Shown here piece by piece: positions 40,933-52,507 of a DNA stretch of 64,000 nt. Within the stretch, counting starts at the first letter, position 1. Each line of letters begins with the position of its first letter. Under the pieces are notes generated by a model, which was given only the letters and a program-made list of their open reading frames with translations, was not told where the DNA came from and did no database searches. This stretch comes from Vulcanisaeta sp. JCM 16161 (GTDB taxonomy: Archaea > Thermoproteota > Thermoprotei > Thermoproteales > Thermocladiaceae): positions 340,390-404,389 of the forward strand of contig NZ_BBDO01000001.1 in NCBI RefSeq assembly GCF_001316285.1, read 5' to 3'. A program made the translations under genes and the position numbers.

Positions 40933-42648
40933 TTAAGCAGTCGGCATCCACGCCCAATTAGGCGGTTGTAAGTATGTCATCGTTATTGAATCACCAGGAT
41001 CCAACACAAGGCATTCACCATTTATTGATTGTGGAGTGGAGGATTGAAATGCCGTAATTAGTCGCCCACCCTTAGTAATTACCACTTGACTCACCGAGCC
41101 ACCGTATATGCACACGGTCACCGGTACTGGGTACGTGTTGGTGACTGGCGTGCCTGAGCTGGGTACTAATGGTGTGGTTATTGAGGGTGCCCAGCCAATG
41201 TTCCTAATGGCGTACATCAACGAAACATTATTGTAATTGACAGGCGCTAAAACATTATTGAAGTAATTATCGTATAGATACACAGAACCACAGCTACTGA
41301 CACCTATACCAGTTGAGTAGCCGGTGATGGTGTTGCCCCTGAGTATTAGGTATTTGGTGTTGCTTATGCTTGGTCTGTTTGCACTACTTGTTTGTCCGCC
41401 GAATTGGAATGCGCTGTTTATTATTTCGACACTGTCAACCCCACTTATGGTGTATGGGCTTGAGCCAGCCGTGGTCAACTGGTCCCTGAAGTTGGCGCCG
41501 ATTATAACTAACCCGGCCCCGGAGCCCGGCGTTGATGACACGCTCAGTGTGCTTTTTGACCCAGCCATTACTGAGGAGTTCTGTATCGCGAGCCTACCCT
41601 GGATGTTTATCACCGCATTAATGGCATTAGCCACACTACCCGTGATTGCGGTGTTTGATATAATGATTTCACGACCAGCCGTGCTTATGGTGGCGTTGAC
41701 ACCGTATTCACCACTGACATTAATAAACGTTATTGTGCTTCCATCAATCAATACATCACCATCATTGATGAGCACACCGCTGCCCGCATCTATTATTGAT
41801 GTCCCGTGAATGACGGTATTCGTTGATAACGAGACCTCAACACCGTAATTAACGCTCCTCCTGAGTGATGAGTAGCCGATGAGCACGGTGTCCGAGCCAC
41901 CCACGTAAGCCCCTATCGAGTCGCCCTCACTAACCACGTTACTCACGACCACGCCACTTGAGTTAAGCACACCAACTGCGCCTGGTCCATTCGTGCTGTA
42001 TATTGAGTCAAGCCACACGAACTTGGCGCTACTCACGGCGATGTTGAATTGATTACCAACACTGTACGTGTTATTACCCGCATTACCATTAAGCCCAATC
42101 CTCCTAAGCCACACGAATGAACCACTAACCACGAACAAGCCCAGGCCCGAGGAATTAACCACCCCATTACCCACCGTGAATACTGTGCCGGTTGGGTCCT
42201 CACCCTCAATAATGATTAAACCGGGCGTTCCACTACTCGATGCGTTATTGATTGTGACGCAGGGGTAGGTGGTGCACGCATAAACACCACGCATTATGAG
42301 CACCCTACCGCCCTTACCACTTAATTGACTAATTACATAATTAATGGCATTGCCTGGGCTATTTGATTGATAGACGGTGTAACCACTTGAGTTCATAACG
42401 TAGTAATTGCCATTGCTTGTGAAGATTATGTAGTCATAACCCTGAGGAATAGATGGGGAGTGGCAGGTGGGGCATTAGCATTGAGTGGCAGTTGTCGATT
42501 GTGGGTATGACGGGCATTGCGGACATTTAATGAGCTCCCTACCAAGCTCGTAACCAAGTACACCGGCGTCGACGGCTACGGCACTAGCGACTATAGCCTC
42601 TAGAAACCTACGCCTAGACCTGCTAATATCTTCATTACCATTAGCCAT
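40933..42648 (-). CDS. Tat-signal right-handed beta-helix surface protein, interrupted by an in-frame stop
   Basis: The N-terminus from ATG 42648 has a twin-arginine-like signal (SRSRRRFLEAIVASAVA), then a CPQCPSYPQ linker. The frame hits TAA at 42475-42477, then continues in the same frame with CPTCHSP and a long beta-helix domain rich in short repeats (SGVVVSNVVSEG, TNTVIHGTSIIDAGSGV). The body ORF alone starts at ATG 42396. Total length would be about 571 residues. Beta-helix proteins bind or cleave polysaccharides. It lies 25 bp downstream of the formate dehydrogenase gene. The stop may be a substitution in an otherwise intact gene. Confidence 0.6.
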
Positions 42649-42673
42649 TCTTTATTATCTAAGGATTTTTATT

Positions 42674-45364
42674 TTAAGCATTAACCTTCTCAATACGAAC
42701 CCTCGTATCCTTATATGCCGGCGTTTTCGTAATTGGATTAAGCACGGCTGGAACCAGCGTATTCGCTAAAAGCTCTGGGTAATGGAATGTCGTGAATAAC
42801 ACGCCCCTTGGAACTCTATTTGACGCTCTAACCCTAACCAACACCTCACCAACAGGCGAAACTAGCTTAACGACCTCACCATCCTTAACGCCCTCAACAC
42901 CCATATCCTCAGGATTCATCTCAACAATAGGCCCCCTCCAAATGACCTTAAGTACTGGCGACCTAGACGTCATAGTCGCGGTATGGTACTGGGCCCTCTC
43001 CCTACCAATGATTAACGAATACGGGTAAAGCCTTTCCATGACCACATCAAAGCCTCTCCAACCAACCACCCTAAACCTAGCCCTACCCCTCGGGAATCCA
43101 TCGGCGTATAATATCGGAGTACCTGGACTAGACTCACTCGGCACTGGCCATTGAAGCCCACCCTCGCGCTCAAGCCTCTCATGACTTAAGCCACCAAATA
43201 TCGGCGCCACCCTTGCCATCTCCCTAATTATTTCAGAACTATTACTAAAGCCCATGTCATAACCAAGCCTCCTAGCCAACTCAGTAAAAACCCACCAATC
43301 AGGCCTTGCGTCACCCGGCGAATCGACGACCTTCCTTGTTAACTGCAATCTCCTTTCCGTATTTGTGAACGTTCCGTAATCCTCAAGGGCTGCAGAGGCA
43401 GCCGGTATCACCACATCGGCATATTCCGCGGTCTCCGTCATGAATATGTCCTGGACAACCAAGAACTCCAGCTTGCTCAATGCCTCAGCGACGGCCTTAC
43501 TGTCTGGGTGCGACCTAACACTATTCTCACCAACTATGTAGAGCATCTTAATCAAGCCCCTCTTAGCCATATCGATCATTTCCGTACTCCTAAAACCAAC
43601 AAAGGACGGCAATCTACATCTCCAAACCTCCTCAAAGCGCCTCCTAACCTCCGGATCCATCAATGGTTGATATCCAGGCAACCTACCTGGTGCGCACCCA
43701 ACATCGGCACCGCCCTGAACGTTATTCTGGCCCCTAAGCGGCATAAGGCCTGCGCCTGGCTTACCAACGTTGCCCGTTAGCAATGCCAGGTTTATCAGTG
43801 CTGATACGTTTTCCGTACCATTCTCATGCTCAGTAATGCCGAGGGTCCACATAATCATTGACGGCTTCTCAAGCGCATAAAGCTTAGCAACCTCCTTAAT
43901 AACGTCCTTAGGTATTCCGGTCACATTCTCAGCAAATTCGAGGGTAAATGCGCCAAGACTCCTTACCCAATCCTCGAAGCCCTCAGTATACTTATCAATG
44001 AAGTCCTTATCATACCAACCCATGTCAATTATGTACTTGGCCATTGCGGAGAATAGTACGACATCCGTACCAGGCTAATGAGGAGCTCATACTCGGCGTA
44101 CCTTGCTAACTCGGTATGTATTGGGTTAACGATTATTAAGTGGGCACCCTGCTTAGCAGCCCTCTTGACGTAGGCCGCGATGACTGGGTGCGTTTCATTC
44201 ATGTTGGAGCCAACCACGATTATTGTTCTTGAGTTCAGCACGTCCTTAATTGGGTTGGTCGCGGCGCCAAAACCAAGTTGTGTGGCTAGTGACCATGCCG
44301 AGGGTTCATGGCATAGTGTTGCTGATTGATCAATACTGTCAGTACCAATGGCGCACCTCATAAACTTCTGGAATGCATAAATGCTCTCGTTGGTACTCCT
44401 GTCACTCATTATACCGCCAATCGCGGCTGGTCCATACTTGTTGAGGACCTCCCTAATCTTACTGGCTATGAGTCTAGGGCCTCATCCACGTGGCCTCCCT
44501 AAATACCTCATGAATAGGCCTACCGTTGAGTGGACCCTTAGGAACATTGGGTCTCCTGATTAATGGTTTGGTAAGTCTCTCAGGGCTATTAACGTAGTGA
44601 TACCCGAACTTACCCTTAACACAGAGCTTACCTTCATTTGCAGGCCCGTAAGCGCCCCTAGCCCAGATAACCCTGCCATCCTTAACCCCATACTCGACCT
44701 GGCAACCAGTGCCGCAGTATGGACATGTGGTCTCAACAACCTTATCAGCTGGTACCCAACCCTTCTCCATCAAGGCACCGGTTGGGCATGCATCAACACA
44801 CGCGCCGCAACTAACACAGCTTGACATGCCCATTGAAGTATCGAGGTCGAAGCCGACCCTGGTGCCTGAGCCCCTACCTATTACCGCGATGACATCGTTA
44901 TTCTGATCAATATCACAGGCAATCACGCATTTCCTACACATTACACAGGCGGATGGATTAAATACTATTGCTGGGTGCGTATCATCAACCTTAACATCAG
45001 GTATCACAGGCGCTGGTTCAAGGCCGTACTTAACCGCGTACTCGCACACCCTACACCTCATTTGCTCCTCCTTACTCCTGTGGGTATGATTCTTCAGTAA
45101 GAGCCTTAGTAAGGTCTTCCTGGCTTCAGTAACTCTCGCACTCTCGGTCTCGATCTTCATACCCTCCGATACCTTGGTTATGCATGACGGCATTAACCTA
45201 CCATTAACCTCAACAACGCATATCCTGCAGGAACCATTTGCGAAGCCCTCGTAGTAGCACAGTGTCGGTATTTCAATGCCATACCTCCTGGCCAGGTTTA
45301 GTATTGTCTCTCCCTCGAGGGCCTCAACCTCCTTACCGTTTAGGACCACCTTGACCATACCCAT
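42674..45364 (-). CDS. fdhF: Formate dehydrogenase alpha subunit, NAD-linked type (frameshifted)
   Basis: Molybdopterin (Mo/W) oxidoreductase. The N-terminus has a 2Fe-2S ferredoxin domain (CYYEGFANGSCRIC), a His-Cys cluster (HTHRSKEEQMRCRVC) and two 4Fe-4S sets (CVMCRKC, CVSCGACVDAC), then CPYCGTGC of the catalytic domain. A cysteine, not selenocysteine, occupies the metal ligand position (ATLCHEPSA). Breaks near 44486, 44472 and 44072 are each repaired by one base. Repaired length is about 898 residues. The start ATG overlaps the stop of the HoxF-like gene (TGATG), so the two are translationally coupled. It probably oxidises formate and passes electrons to NAD+. Confidence 0.88.
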
Positions 45365-46912
45365 CACCTGAAGTGAACGCCGGCCCTACAGACACCCTTT
45401 ACGTGCTCCTCAAACTCATCCCTAAACTGAGTAAGTGCATCAAGAAACACCTTGCCGGCAGACATGCCGAGGCCACATAGTGATGTCTCCATCATAGTCC
45501 TCGCCACCGACTCAGCCACTTAAGGTCTTCCTCACTCGCCTTACCTGCACTAATCCTCTCAAGGACCTCAACCAACTCCTTAGTACCCAACCTACATGGC
45601 TCACACCTACCGCATGACTCATGGGAGAAGAACCTCTCAACCTCAAGCATTATGTCAACAATACACCTATTGTTGGATAAGGCAATAATTACTCCAGGAC
45701 CGAGGAAAACCCCGAGCTTCCTCGTCTCCTCAGGCGTAAGCCTTACCCTAATCTTTGATGAGTGGACAAGGCCTGAGGAAACTCCACCAACAAAGGCGGC
45801 CTTAACATTCTCCTCCTTAGCCCCTGCCTTCGCCAATAACTCGTTGAGACTTACTGTCAATCTCTCCCTGTAAAGGCCTGGCTTATCCACATCGCCTGTG
45901 ACGCAGAAGTACTTCTCAATAGTTATCTCCTTACCCTCATAGTAATTGCTCAGGAGCACGGGCACTGCCGCAACAACCTCTACATTAATTACTGCAGTGG
46001 GCTTACCGAATAGGCCGGCCTCCGTTGGGTCAGGAGGCCTTAATCTGGGTTCGCCCCTATTTCCCTCGAGTGAGTTTATCAATGCCGTTTCCTCGCCAAC
46101 TATGTAGGGAGAACCAACAAGCGAGACTGTAATGGGAGGTAACCTATTAAGTAAGCCACTACTCTCTAGGAATGGCTTTAACTCATTGAGCGCCTTATCA
46201 AGCATCATCTTAGCATTCCTAAATCTCTCATTAACTGCTATGATTACCTCATCAACATTAAGGGCGAGCGAAAGCAGTAATGCACCCTCGAGCAATTGAT
46301 GAGTATTCCCCTCCATTATCAGCTATCCTTAAAACCGCCAGGCTCACCCTCATGACCATTAACAACCAGGTACTTAGGCCTATTGGCACTACTTGCCAAA
46401 GCCTTAAACCTACTTAGGGCACCACCGCCAAGTAGACCAACCTTAACGAGTAATTCAAGTATGAAGAGCTTATTATCTTCATTAAGGAATTTCTCAAAGT
46501 ACTTATAGCCACCCCTCGCTATGTACTTATCGAGGGGTTCATATTGAGATTGAACGTAATCAATCCTTGATTCCTCGATTTCCCTGAACTCTCCATTAAT
46601 GAACGTGTAATACTTATCACCCATCCTAACCACTGGACCCTTATCGCAATAACCAAGGCAGTAAGTAATGGAGTATTTAATGCCACGCCTCTCCAACTCT
46701 TTAGCGACCTCCCTGGCGCCCTTCAATAGGCATGGAAGGCCCATGCATACCTGGACCTCTGAGTAATCATGAAAGTAGAATGTTGATAACGTCTTAACTG
46801 TTGATAGGGGTAGGCCATACTTATCGGCTATTTTCTTAAGCTCATCATCGGATGTAATTCTCCTTTCAATTATCTCCTTACTTGCCTCACGTAGTCTTGC
46901 CCTATAATCCAT
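45364..46912 (-). CDS. HoxF-like diaphorase: fused NuoE-type and NuoF-type domains (frameshifted)
   Basis: Residues 1-120 resemble NuoE, with four 2Fe-2S cysteines in CMGLPC and CLGYC. A NuoF-like FMN/NAD domain follows in the same frame (GHEGEPGGFKD, GEETALINSLEGNRGEPR, LFGKPTAVINVE) and ends with the 4Fe-4S site SCGRCEPC plus a distal cysteine (LCGLG). The usual FMN loop GRGGAGFPTG is altered to LGGGALSRFK. Breaks near 46321 and 45520 are each repaired by one base. The ATG at 46912 is supported by a TATA-like ctttaaat upstream. With fdhF it should form an NAD+-reducing formate dehydrogenase. Confidence 0.85.
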
Positions 46913-47004
46913 GTTGGAAAAGCATGTTAAGGATTTAAAGGTATTTCGGGCCGTAATGTGTAGTGGGTTATTAGGCTTAGTTATTTTGAGTAATTGGGTG
47001 TTAA

Positions 47005-47367
47005 ATGCTGGGTTCATGGGTTATTAATGATATGGTCAGGATAGTTAGGATCAATAATTATGCAGATCTCAATAAGGTACTCATTGATTTAGGGCCGGGC
47101 GAGTGCGCATTATTACTTACTAAGCAGTTTGATGAATCGTTAAGGTACGTGGATGGCGTTGCCACGGTATTACTGAGGAGCATTAGGGATAAAACCGAGG
47201 TGGACTACCTACTCGCCGCCGGTAACAAGGTCCTATGCATATCCATGGATGGATTCGGCCTACTAAGTGAATACGCATTGTCAAGGCTTAAATACGTAAT
47301 AATAACACGCCAACCTTCAGAAGCAGATACCAAACTCTTCAAGATACTATTAAACATAACTCAATAA
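47005..47367 (+). CDS. Hypothetical protein
   Basis: A 120-residue alpha/beta protein without recognised motifs (ALLLTKQFDESLRYVDGVATVLLRS). The ATG at 47032 (MVRIVRINNY) is an alternative start, with a TATA-like ttaaatg just upstream of it. It is divergent from the HoxF-like gene and ends 2 bp before the PIN-domain remnant on the other strand. Function unknown. Confidence 0.5.
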   Translation: MLGSWVINDMVRIVRINNYADLNKVLIDLGPGECALLLTKQFDESLRYVDGVATVLLRSIRDKTEVDYLLAAGNKVLCISMDGFGLLSEYALSRLKYVIITRQPSEADTKLFKILLNITQ

Positions 47368-47369
47368 AC

Positions 47370-47570
47370 TTACTTATTACCGAGCCATACCCTCTTCACC
47401 GTACCTACTCTGTCAAAGTCCTTATCCTCACTTACGATTACGTTAATCCCATTATTTAGCATCACCGCAACATGAATTGCATCGGATGGCTTCAACGCAC
47501 CTATGTACTTCTTGGCGGTTTCATACTCATTTAAACTAATGCCAAGAAATTTTACGTAGGGCAATACCAT
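47370..47570 (-). pseudogene. PIN-domain C-terminal remnant (VapC-like)
   Basis: A 66-residue ORF matching only the C-terminal half of a PIN domain (LKPSDAIHVAVMLNNGINVIVSEDKDFDRV), including the SDAIH and SEDxDFD acidic positions. Only 46 bp separate it from the formate dehydrogenase gene upstream, too little for the N-terminal half with its DTN-type aspartate. No antitoxin gene is adjacent. It is probably a decayed toxin gene. Confidence 0.6.
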
Positions 47571-47616
47571 ATCATCAAGAAATACCTGATATCATACTTC
47601 CAATTTTTATTTTTAT

Positions 47617-49597
47617 TTAAATTGGTAATATATCTACTGGAGTTACTTTATACCTTGGTGTCTTTACGTATGGATCAAACTCTGTGCAAACCACGTAATT
47701 TATCCTTGAGTCATGCATATAAGCAAAGATCACACCCCTGGGCACGTCATTACTTATTAATGCCTTGAAAACGCCCTCGCCGCAATTGGATACTAACCTC
47801 ACTAATTGGCCATTGCTTATACCTAATGTCATTGCGTCCTCAGGATTTATGACTACGCTCGTCTCGAATTTACCACTGATTCTCCTAATCTCATTATCAG
47901 TGTTGTACCTAAGCACGCTCCTACCTGTAACCAGTATGAACCTTTTACCGCCGGTATTTACTGGCCTATACTCAACGCCAAAGAATCTCGCCTTACCACT
48001 CGGTGTTAGGAATTTCTCAGAGTATAGGTGTGGCGTATTTTCCGGTACCCTCGAATCCTTCGTTGGATCCATAACATCCTCAAGCGTCACACTCCTCATT
48101 ATAGGCACCACCTGACGCATTTCATTAAATATTACCTTCGGGTCATTACTGAATCCCTTAAGCCCAAAGGCATTGGCTAGCTCGAATATTATTTCCAAGT
48201 CCGGCTTAGCCTCACCAGGCGGATCCCTAACCTTATGTCTCCACTTAACCAGCCTATCCAAGCTTAGTACAGAGCCCTCCCTCTCAATCCAAAGCGCTGC
48301 CGGAAGTACGTAGTGCGCAAACTCCGCAGTCTCACTCATGGCTATGTCCTGAACCACGAGAAGGTCTAAATTACTTAGGAATTCCTCAACCCTGCGCCTA
48401 TTGGGTAGTGAAGCCACTATGTTAAAGCCCATTAGGTACATCCCCCTAATGCCGCTGTCCTCATTATAAACAGCATCTATTAATGAAATACCTGGCTTAA
48501 TTGGAGGCATGAATCCCCACACCTCAGCAAGCTTTCTGGCACTCTCTTCATTAATAGGTAAGCCGCCAGGGAATACGTCAGGCTTTAGGAAGTCGCCGGA
48601 GCCTGTACATTCGTTTGGCCCCTGTACACTATTACACCGCCACCCTCAATACCCATGTTACCCGTTAATAAGGCAAGGCTATGTAGGACTTTATCCCATC
48701 AACTCCCGATGACTCTGACATACCGAGACCCCACGTGAATAATACTGGCTTAGTGGCTATTGATTGAGCAAACCTGAGTATTAAGCCCTTAGGCACGCCA
48801 GTAATCTTCTCAGCGTCCTCAATGGTGTATTTGCTGACCACCCTTGCATACTCCTCGAAGTTCTCAGTCCTATTAATTATGAAATCCCTGTCAATAAGCT
48901 CATTATTGATTAAGTAATTAGCTACAGCATTGAATAGGTAAACCTCGGTGGATGGTATTGGCCTTAAGTGAAGATCTGCCATCTTAGCTGTTGCCGTTGT
49001 CCTCGGATCTATGACGATTATCTTCGTGCCATTCCTCTTAGCCTCGATTAAGTACTGCGAAAGTACTGGGTGGCTATCCGTTATTGATTCGCCAGTTATG
49101 ACAACCACCCTGGCCTTGGGTATTTCATTAACGGAATTCGCACTACCGCCATAACCAAGCATGTCTTTGAGCGCCTTAGCTGATGGGTCATGACAAAGCC
49201 TTGCGCATGAGTCTACGTTATTCGTACCAAGCGCCCTAGCCAACTTCTGAAATAGGTAAACCTCCTCAAGTGTGTTTCTACAGCCACCGTAAAACGCCAG
49301 GGCTTCTGGACCGTACTTTTCTCTAATCTCCTTCATCTTATGAACTATTTCACTAATTGCCTCGTTCCACGATATCCTGATAAACTCGCCATTAACCCTC
49401 TTCATTGGGTATAACAATCTATCAGTTGTGTCAAGTAGCTTTATCGATGAAGCACCCTTACCACATAAATGCCCGTGGGAAACAGGGTGACCTTTAAAAC
49501 CCTCAAATCCAATTATTTTTCCGGCATCATCAATAGTCACCTCAATGCCACATCCAACACCGCAGTATGGACATATCGTAATCACAGACCTAGACAT
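47617..49597 (-). CDS. Second molybdopterin formate dehydrogenase-like alpha subunit (frameshifted)
   Basis: A stand-alone FdhA-like enzyme without the 2Fe-2S N-terminal extension of the 42674-45364 protein. It begins with a 4Fe-4S site CPYCGVGC, and the Mo/W ligand cysteine is in DSCARLCHDPSA. The C-terminal dinucleotide-binding domain shows GRSVLRYNTDNEIRR. Breaks near 48685 and 48590 are each repaired by one base, giving about 660 residues. The ATG at 49597 fits a minus-strand TATA-like ttttaaata at about 49623-49632. An assimilatory-nitrate-reductase-like role is less likely given the FDH-type DSCARLCH block. It is divergent from a small membrane protein gene. Confidence 0.82.
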
Positions 49598-49671
49598 GCT
49601 GGTCAGGCATTTCATTCGTAGGATATTTAAAATGACTATATTTGCATTCATTAGTTTGTATTTGCTCAGAA

Positions 49672-49682
49672 AAGTATATAAA
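49672..49682 (+). promoter_or_regulatory. TATA box for the membrane protein gene
   Basis: The sequence aaagtatataa lies about 28 nt upstream of an in-frame GTG at 49705. This supports a leaderless start there rather than the upstream start at 49642, which would lie upstream of the promoter. Confidence 0.6.
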
Positions 49683-49704
49683 TGCTGTTAAAATCGTAAA
49701 CACC

Positions 49705-50280
49705 GTGGCAAGTATACTACCGCCAGTTGCTGTGGGGTTCTTTGGCTTAGGTATTGGTTACTTAATATATGGTGGTATGGGCTTGTTCTATCCCAAAAGC
49801 ACTGATGAACCAACTAATAAGACCCTAGCAATATGGGGCCTTTGGATGCCGGGTTTCATGCAGTTCTTGACTGGTATTTACATATTAATTACTATTTCTA
49901 TTTCTGTGTATAGGGAACTACCGTCAGTATTTTATATGGCTGGTGTCGCATTTACGGCATACGGAGTTCACTGGTTTGCCCTTGGTTGGAAAAGGTATAT
50001 TGGTTCGAGTAATCTCCCTGATGCCTTCATGGCGCTGGGATTTCTCGTACTAAGCATACTTGGCGCTTTTGTGTTTGGTTACGTACATGATTATCCCGTA
50101 ATGGTATTATTTATAATATTAATCCTTGTTTATGCCACTGAGGCACCAGCGAGGTTCCTTAATTCACCAACATTAAGCAGGTTAGTTTCTCTGTGGCAGT
50201 TTATAGGTGGTTGGTGGTTAATGTACCTGACGATTGCTGCCGTGGTTGACCTAGCCCTGGGTCTGTCATTACCTGTATGA
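49705..50280 (+). CDS. Six-TM membrane protein, possibly acetate/formate-type transporter
   Basis: A 191-residue protein with about six hydrophobic segments. GFFGLGIGYLIYGGMGLF near the N-terminus and the aromatic, glycine-rich MPGFMQFLTGIY and YGVHWFALGWKRY resemble the GPR1/FUN34/YaaH acetate transporter pattern, but only weakly. The start is set by the TATA box at 49672. It is divergent from the second formate dehydrogenase gene, so carboxylate movement (formate or acetate) is a reasonable but unproven guess. It could also be an unrelated membrane protein. Confidence 0.5.
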   Translation: MASILPPVAVGFFGLGIGYLIYGGMGLFYPKSTDEPTNKTLAIWGLWMPGFMQFLTGIYILITISISVYRELPSVFYMAGVAFTAYGVHWFALGWKRYIGSSNLPDAFMALGFLVLSILGAFVFGYVHDYPVMVLFIILILVYATEAPARFLNSPTLSRLVSLWQFIGGWWLMYLTIAAVVDLALGLSLPV

Positions 50281-50383
50281 AGGATTAAATTGTAATTGCA
50301 GAGATTAAAAATTAAAAATTCCAAGAGGTTTGTACTTTAGTTGTTTAGTTAACGCTTATAATGCAGAGGTACACACGATACTT

Positions 50384-51726
50384 GTGCTAAGTGAATTAAT
50401 GAATAGGTGGGGCATTAAGGAATTTGACTTAATACGTATTCACCTTAGGGATGGGACGACATTGGATGGCGTGGTATTGCCTAGGCCTGGTGTTGGTGAT
50501 CCTAATGTATTGATTTTGAAGCTTGATAATGGCTATAACGTGGGTATTCACGTTAGTAATATTGAGAAGGTGGATGTTGAGGGCCATGTTGAGTCGAAGG
50601 GCGCGGTGTCCATACCTATTGGCCAGTTCGTTAAGGCTGAGTCCACGGGCTTGCCTAGGGTTAGGCTCGTGGCCACTGGCGGCACAATAATGTCTAAGGT
50701 GGATTACAGGACTGGCGCTGTGTACCCGAGCTTTAGCCTTGAGGACCTATACGCCATGTACCCAGAGGTCAGGGGCATAGCGGATATCGAGCTCCTAAAC
50801 CTAATGGCCATATTTAGTGAGGACATGACGCCGGGAAGGTGGGCCGAAATTGCTGAGGCTGCTTACAGGGCATTCCTCGACGGTGTTTCAGGGGTTGTCG
50901 TGCTTCACGGCACGGACACCATGCATTACACAGCCGCTGCATTATCCTTCGCCATCAGGAACCCCCCAGGCCCAATAGCCCTTGTTGGCTCACAGAGGAG
51001 TAGTGATAGGCCGTCCAGTGACGCCTTCGAAAATATGTTGGCTGCGGTACTCGTTGGCGCCAGGGCGCCATTTGCTGGGTCCTACGTGGTGATGCACGCA
51101 TCGACCAATGACGGGTTAATAGCAGTCCATAGGGGGACTAGGGTTAGGAAGATGCATACGTCCAGGAGGGACACATTCATTAGTATTAATGATAGGCCCG
51201 TGGCTACGTAGACATTAATAAACTCGAAATAATACTAAACACAAACAACTACATCTCCAGGTCTAAGGTGGAGGATACCATATTAATGAATAAGTTTGAT
51301 GATAAGACAGCCCTAATCAAGTTCTACCCAGGCATGGACCCTGAGATACTGCACTTCCTAATTGACAGGGGCTATCACGGCATTGTTATTGAGGGCACGG
51401 GATTCGGCCACGTTAGGGAGGAGCTGCTCGATCCAATAAGGAGGGCTATCGACAGTGGCATACCTGTGGTGATCACGAGCCAGACAATATTTGGTAGGGT
51501 CAACCTGAATGTCTATAGGAGGGGCGTGGAGTTACTTAAGCTTGGTGTTATACCCGCGGAGGACATGATACCGGAGGTCGCCTTCGTGAAACTCTCCTGG
51601 GTATTAGGGCAGACCAGGGATATGAATGAGGTAAGGAGGTTAATGCTAACGCCAATAGCTGGTGAACTAAACCCAAGGAGTGATGTGGGCACGTACATAC
51701 TGGGTCCCGAATTGCCCAGGAAGTGA
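50384..51726 (+). CDS. gatD: Glutamyl-tRNA(Gln) amidotransferase subunit D (frameshifted)
   Basis: Asparaginase-like subunit that releases ammonia from glutamine or asparagine for GatE. The N-terminal small barrel (DLIRIHLRDGTTLDGVVLPR) is followed by VATGGTIMS with the catalytic threonine and VVLHGTDTMHYTAAAL with the second Thr-Asp pair. A break near 51205 is repaired by one base (VGYVDINKLEI). Start is GTG 50384 or ATG 50399; a TATA-like cttata at 50355-50360 favours 50384. Repaired length is about 448 residues. gatE is not in the window. Confidence 0.9.
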
Positions 51727-52476
51727 CCTCATGATGAATACTTCGGTGGATGACCAATGATTGAAATCACCCTCGCTGACCTTACTCAATCCTAATTTCA
51801 AGTCGGCCCACTGGATTATTGCCCAATCTCTTGTAAGCATTAGTTTGTAGGCCAGCGCCTTAACTCCATGATTAAGGGCATACTTAAGGGATTCCGCGAA
51901 CTTGGGATCAAGCGATGCATTGGGCATGAATAACTTCGCCTTGGATCTGAAGACTAGAAATAATACGTAGGCCTCGTAACCAAGCTCCGCAGCCCTAGCC
52001 AATTCAAGCATGTGCCTTGCACCTCGTGACGTGGGTGCATCTGGGAATTTAGCGATTTCATTTTCCTCAAGGGTTACGCCCTTAACCTCGACAAAGGCGT
52101 AACCACCACTGGGCGATTTAAGTAATAGGTCAAACCTACCATTGCCGAAGCCGGGTTCCTTCCTAATAACCTCATAACCATTCAATACGTACCCATTATT
52201 AATCAGCCAGGCTGCGATGTCGTTATGTATCGCGGAATTAACCAGAACCAATTCATCACCTAGGTCGACAGCCACCAGGTAAAACCTGGTCTTGCCCGTG
52301 GACTTCGAATACGCAAAGAACCTCGTGCCAGGTCTCAATAGCTCCATCAATCTACCAGGGTCATGAATATGTATGAACTCCTCCTTACCGTTAACAATGC
52401 CAATACCGACAAATCTATTTAACCTCCTAACGAAGACTCCCTCAGCATCCGGCTTCTTAATTATGTATTCACTCAT
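51667..52476 (-). CDS. sfsA: SfsA-family DNA-binding/nuclease protein
   Basis: A 269-residue SfsA homologue. FIHIHDPGRLMELLRPG near the N-terminus, RFDLLL and AFVEVKGVTL (a PD-(D/E)xK-like nuclease core) and FPDAPTSRGARHMLEL are family motifs. Most members have 230-240 residues. The last 30 or so residues here run antisense into gatD for 60 bp and do not look conserved, so a frameshift near the 3' end may hide the true stop. Its role in archaea is unclear. Confidence 0.8.
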   Translation of the reverse strand: MSEYIIKKPDAEGVFVRRLNRFVGIGIVNGKEEFIHIHDPGRLMELLRPGTRFFAYSKSTGKTRFYLVAVDLGDELVLVNSAIHNDIAAWLINNGYVLNGYEVIRKEPGFGNGRFDLLLKSPSGGYAFVEVKGVTLEENEIAKFPDAPTSRGARHMLELARAAELGYEAYVLFLVFRSKAKLFMPNASLDPKFAESLKYALNHGVKALAYKLMLTRDWAIIQWADLKLGLSKVSEGDFNHWSSTEVFIMRSLPGQFGTQYVRAHITPWV

Positions 52477-52507
52477 TTAATCACTTAATTGGCATTTTGA
52501 TGAACTT

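Noticed and set aside
41324..41809. Long plus-strand ORF opposite the beta-helix gene
   Set aside because: It mirrors the codon pattern of the minus-strand repeat protein, has no recognisable domain and no promoter; it is a shadow ORF.
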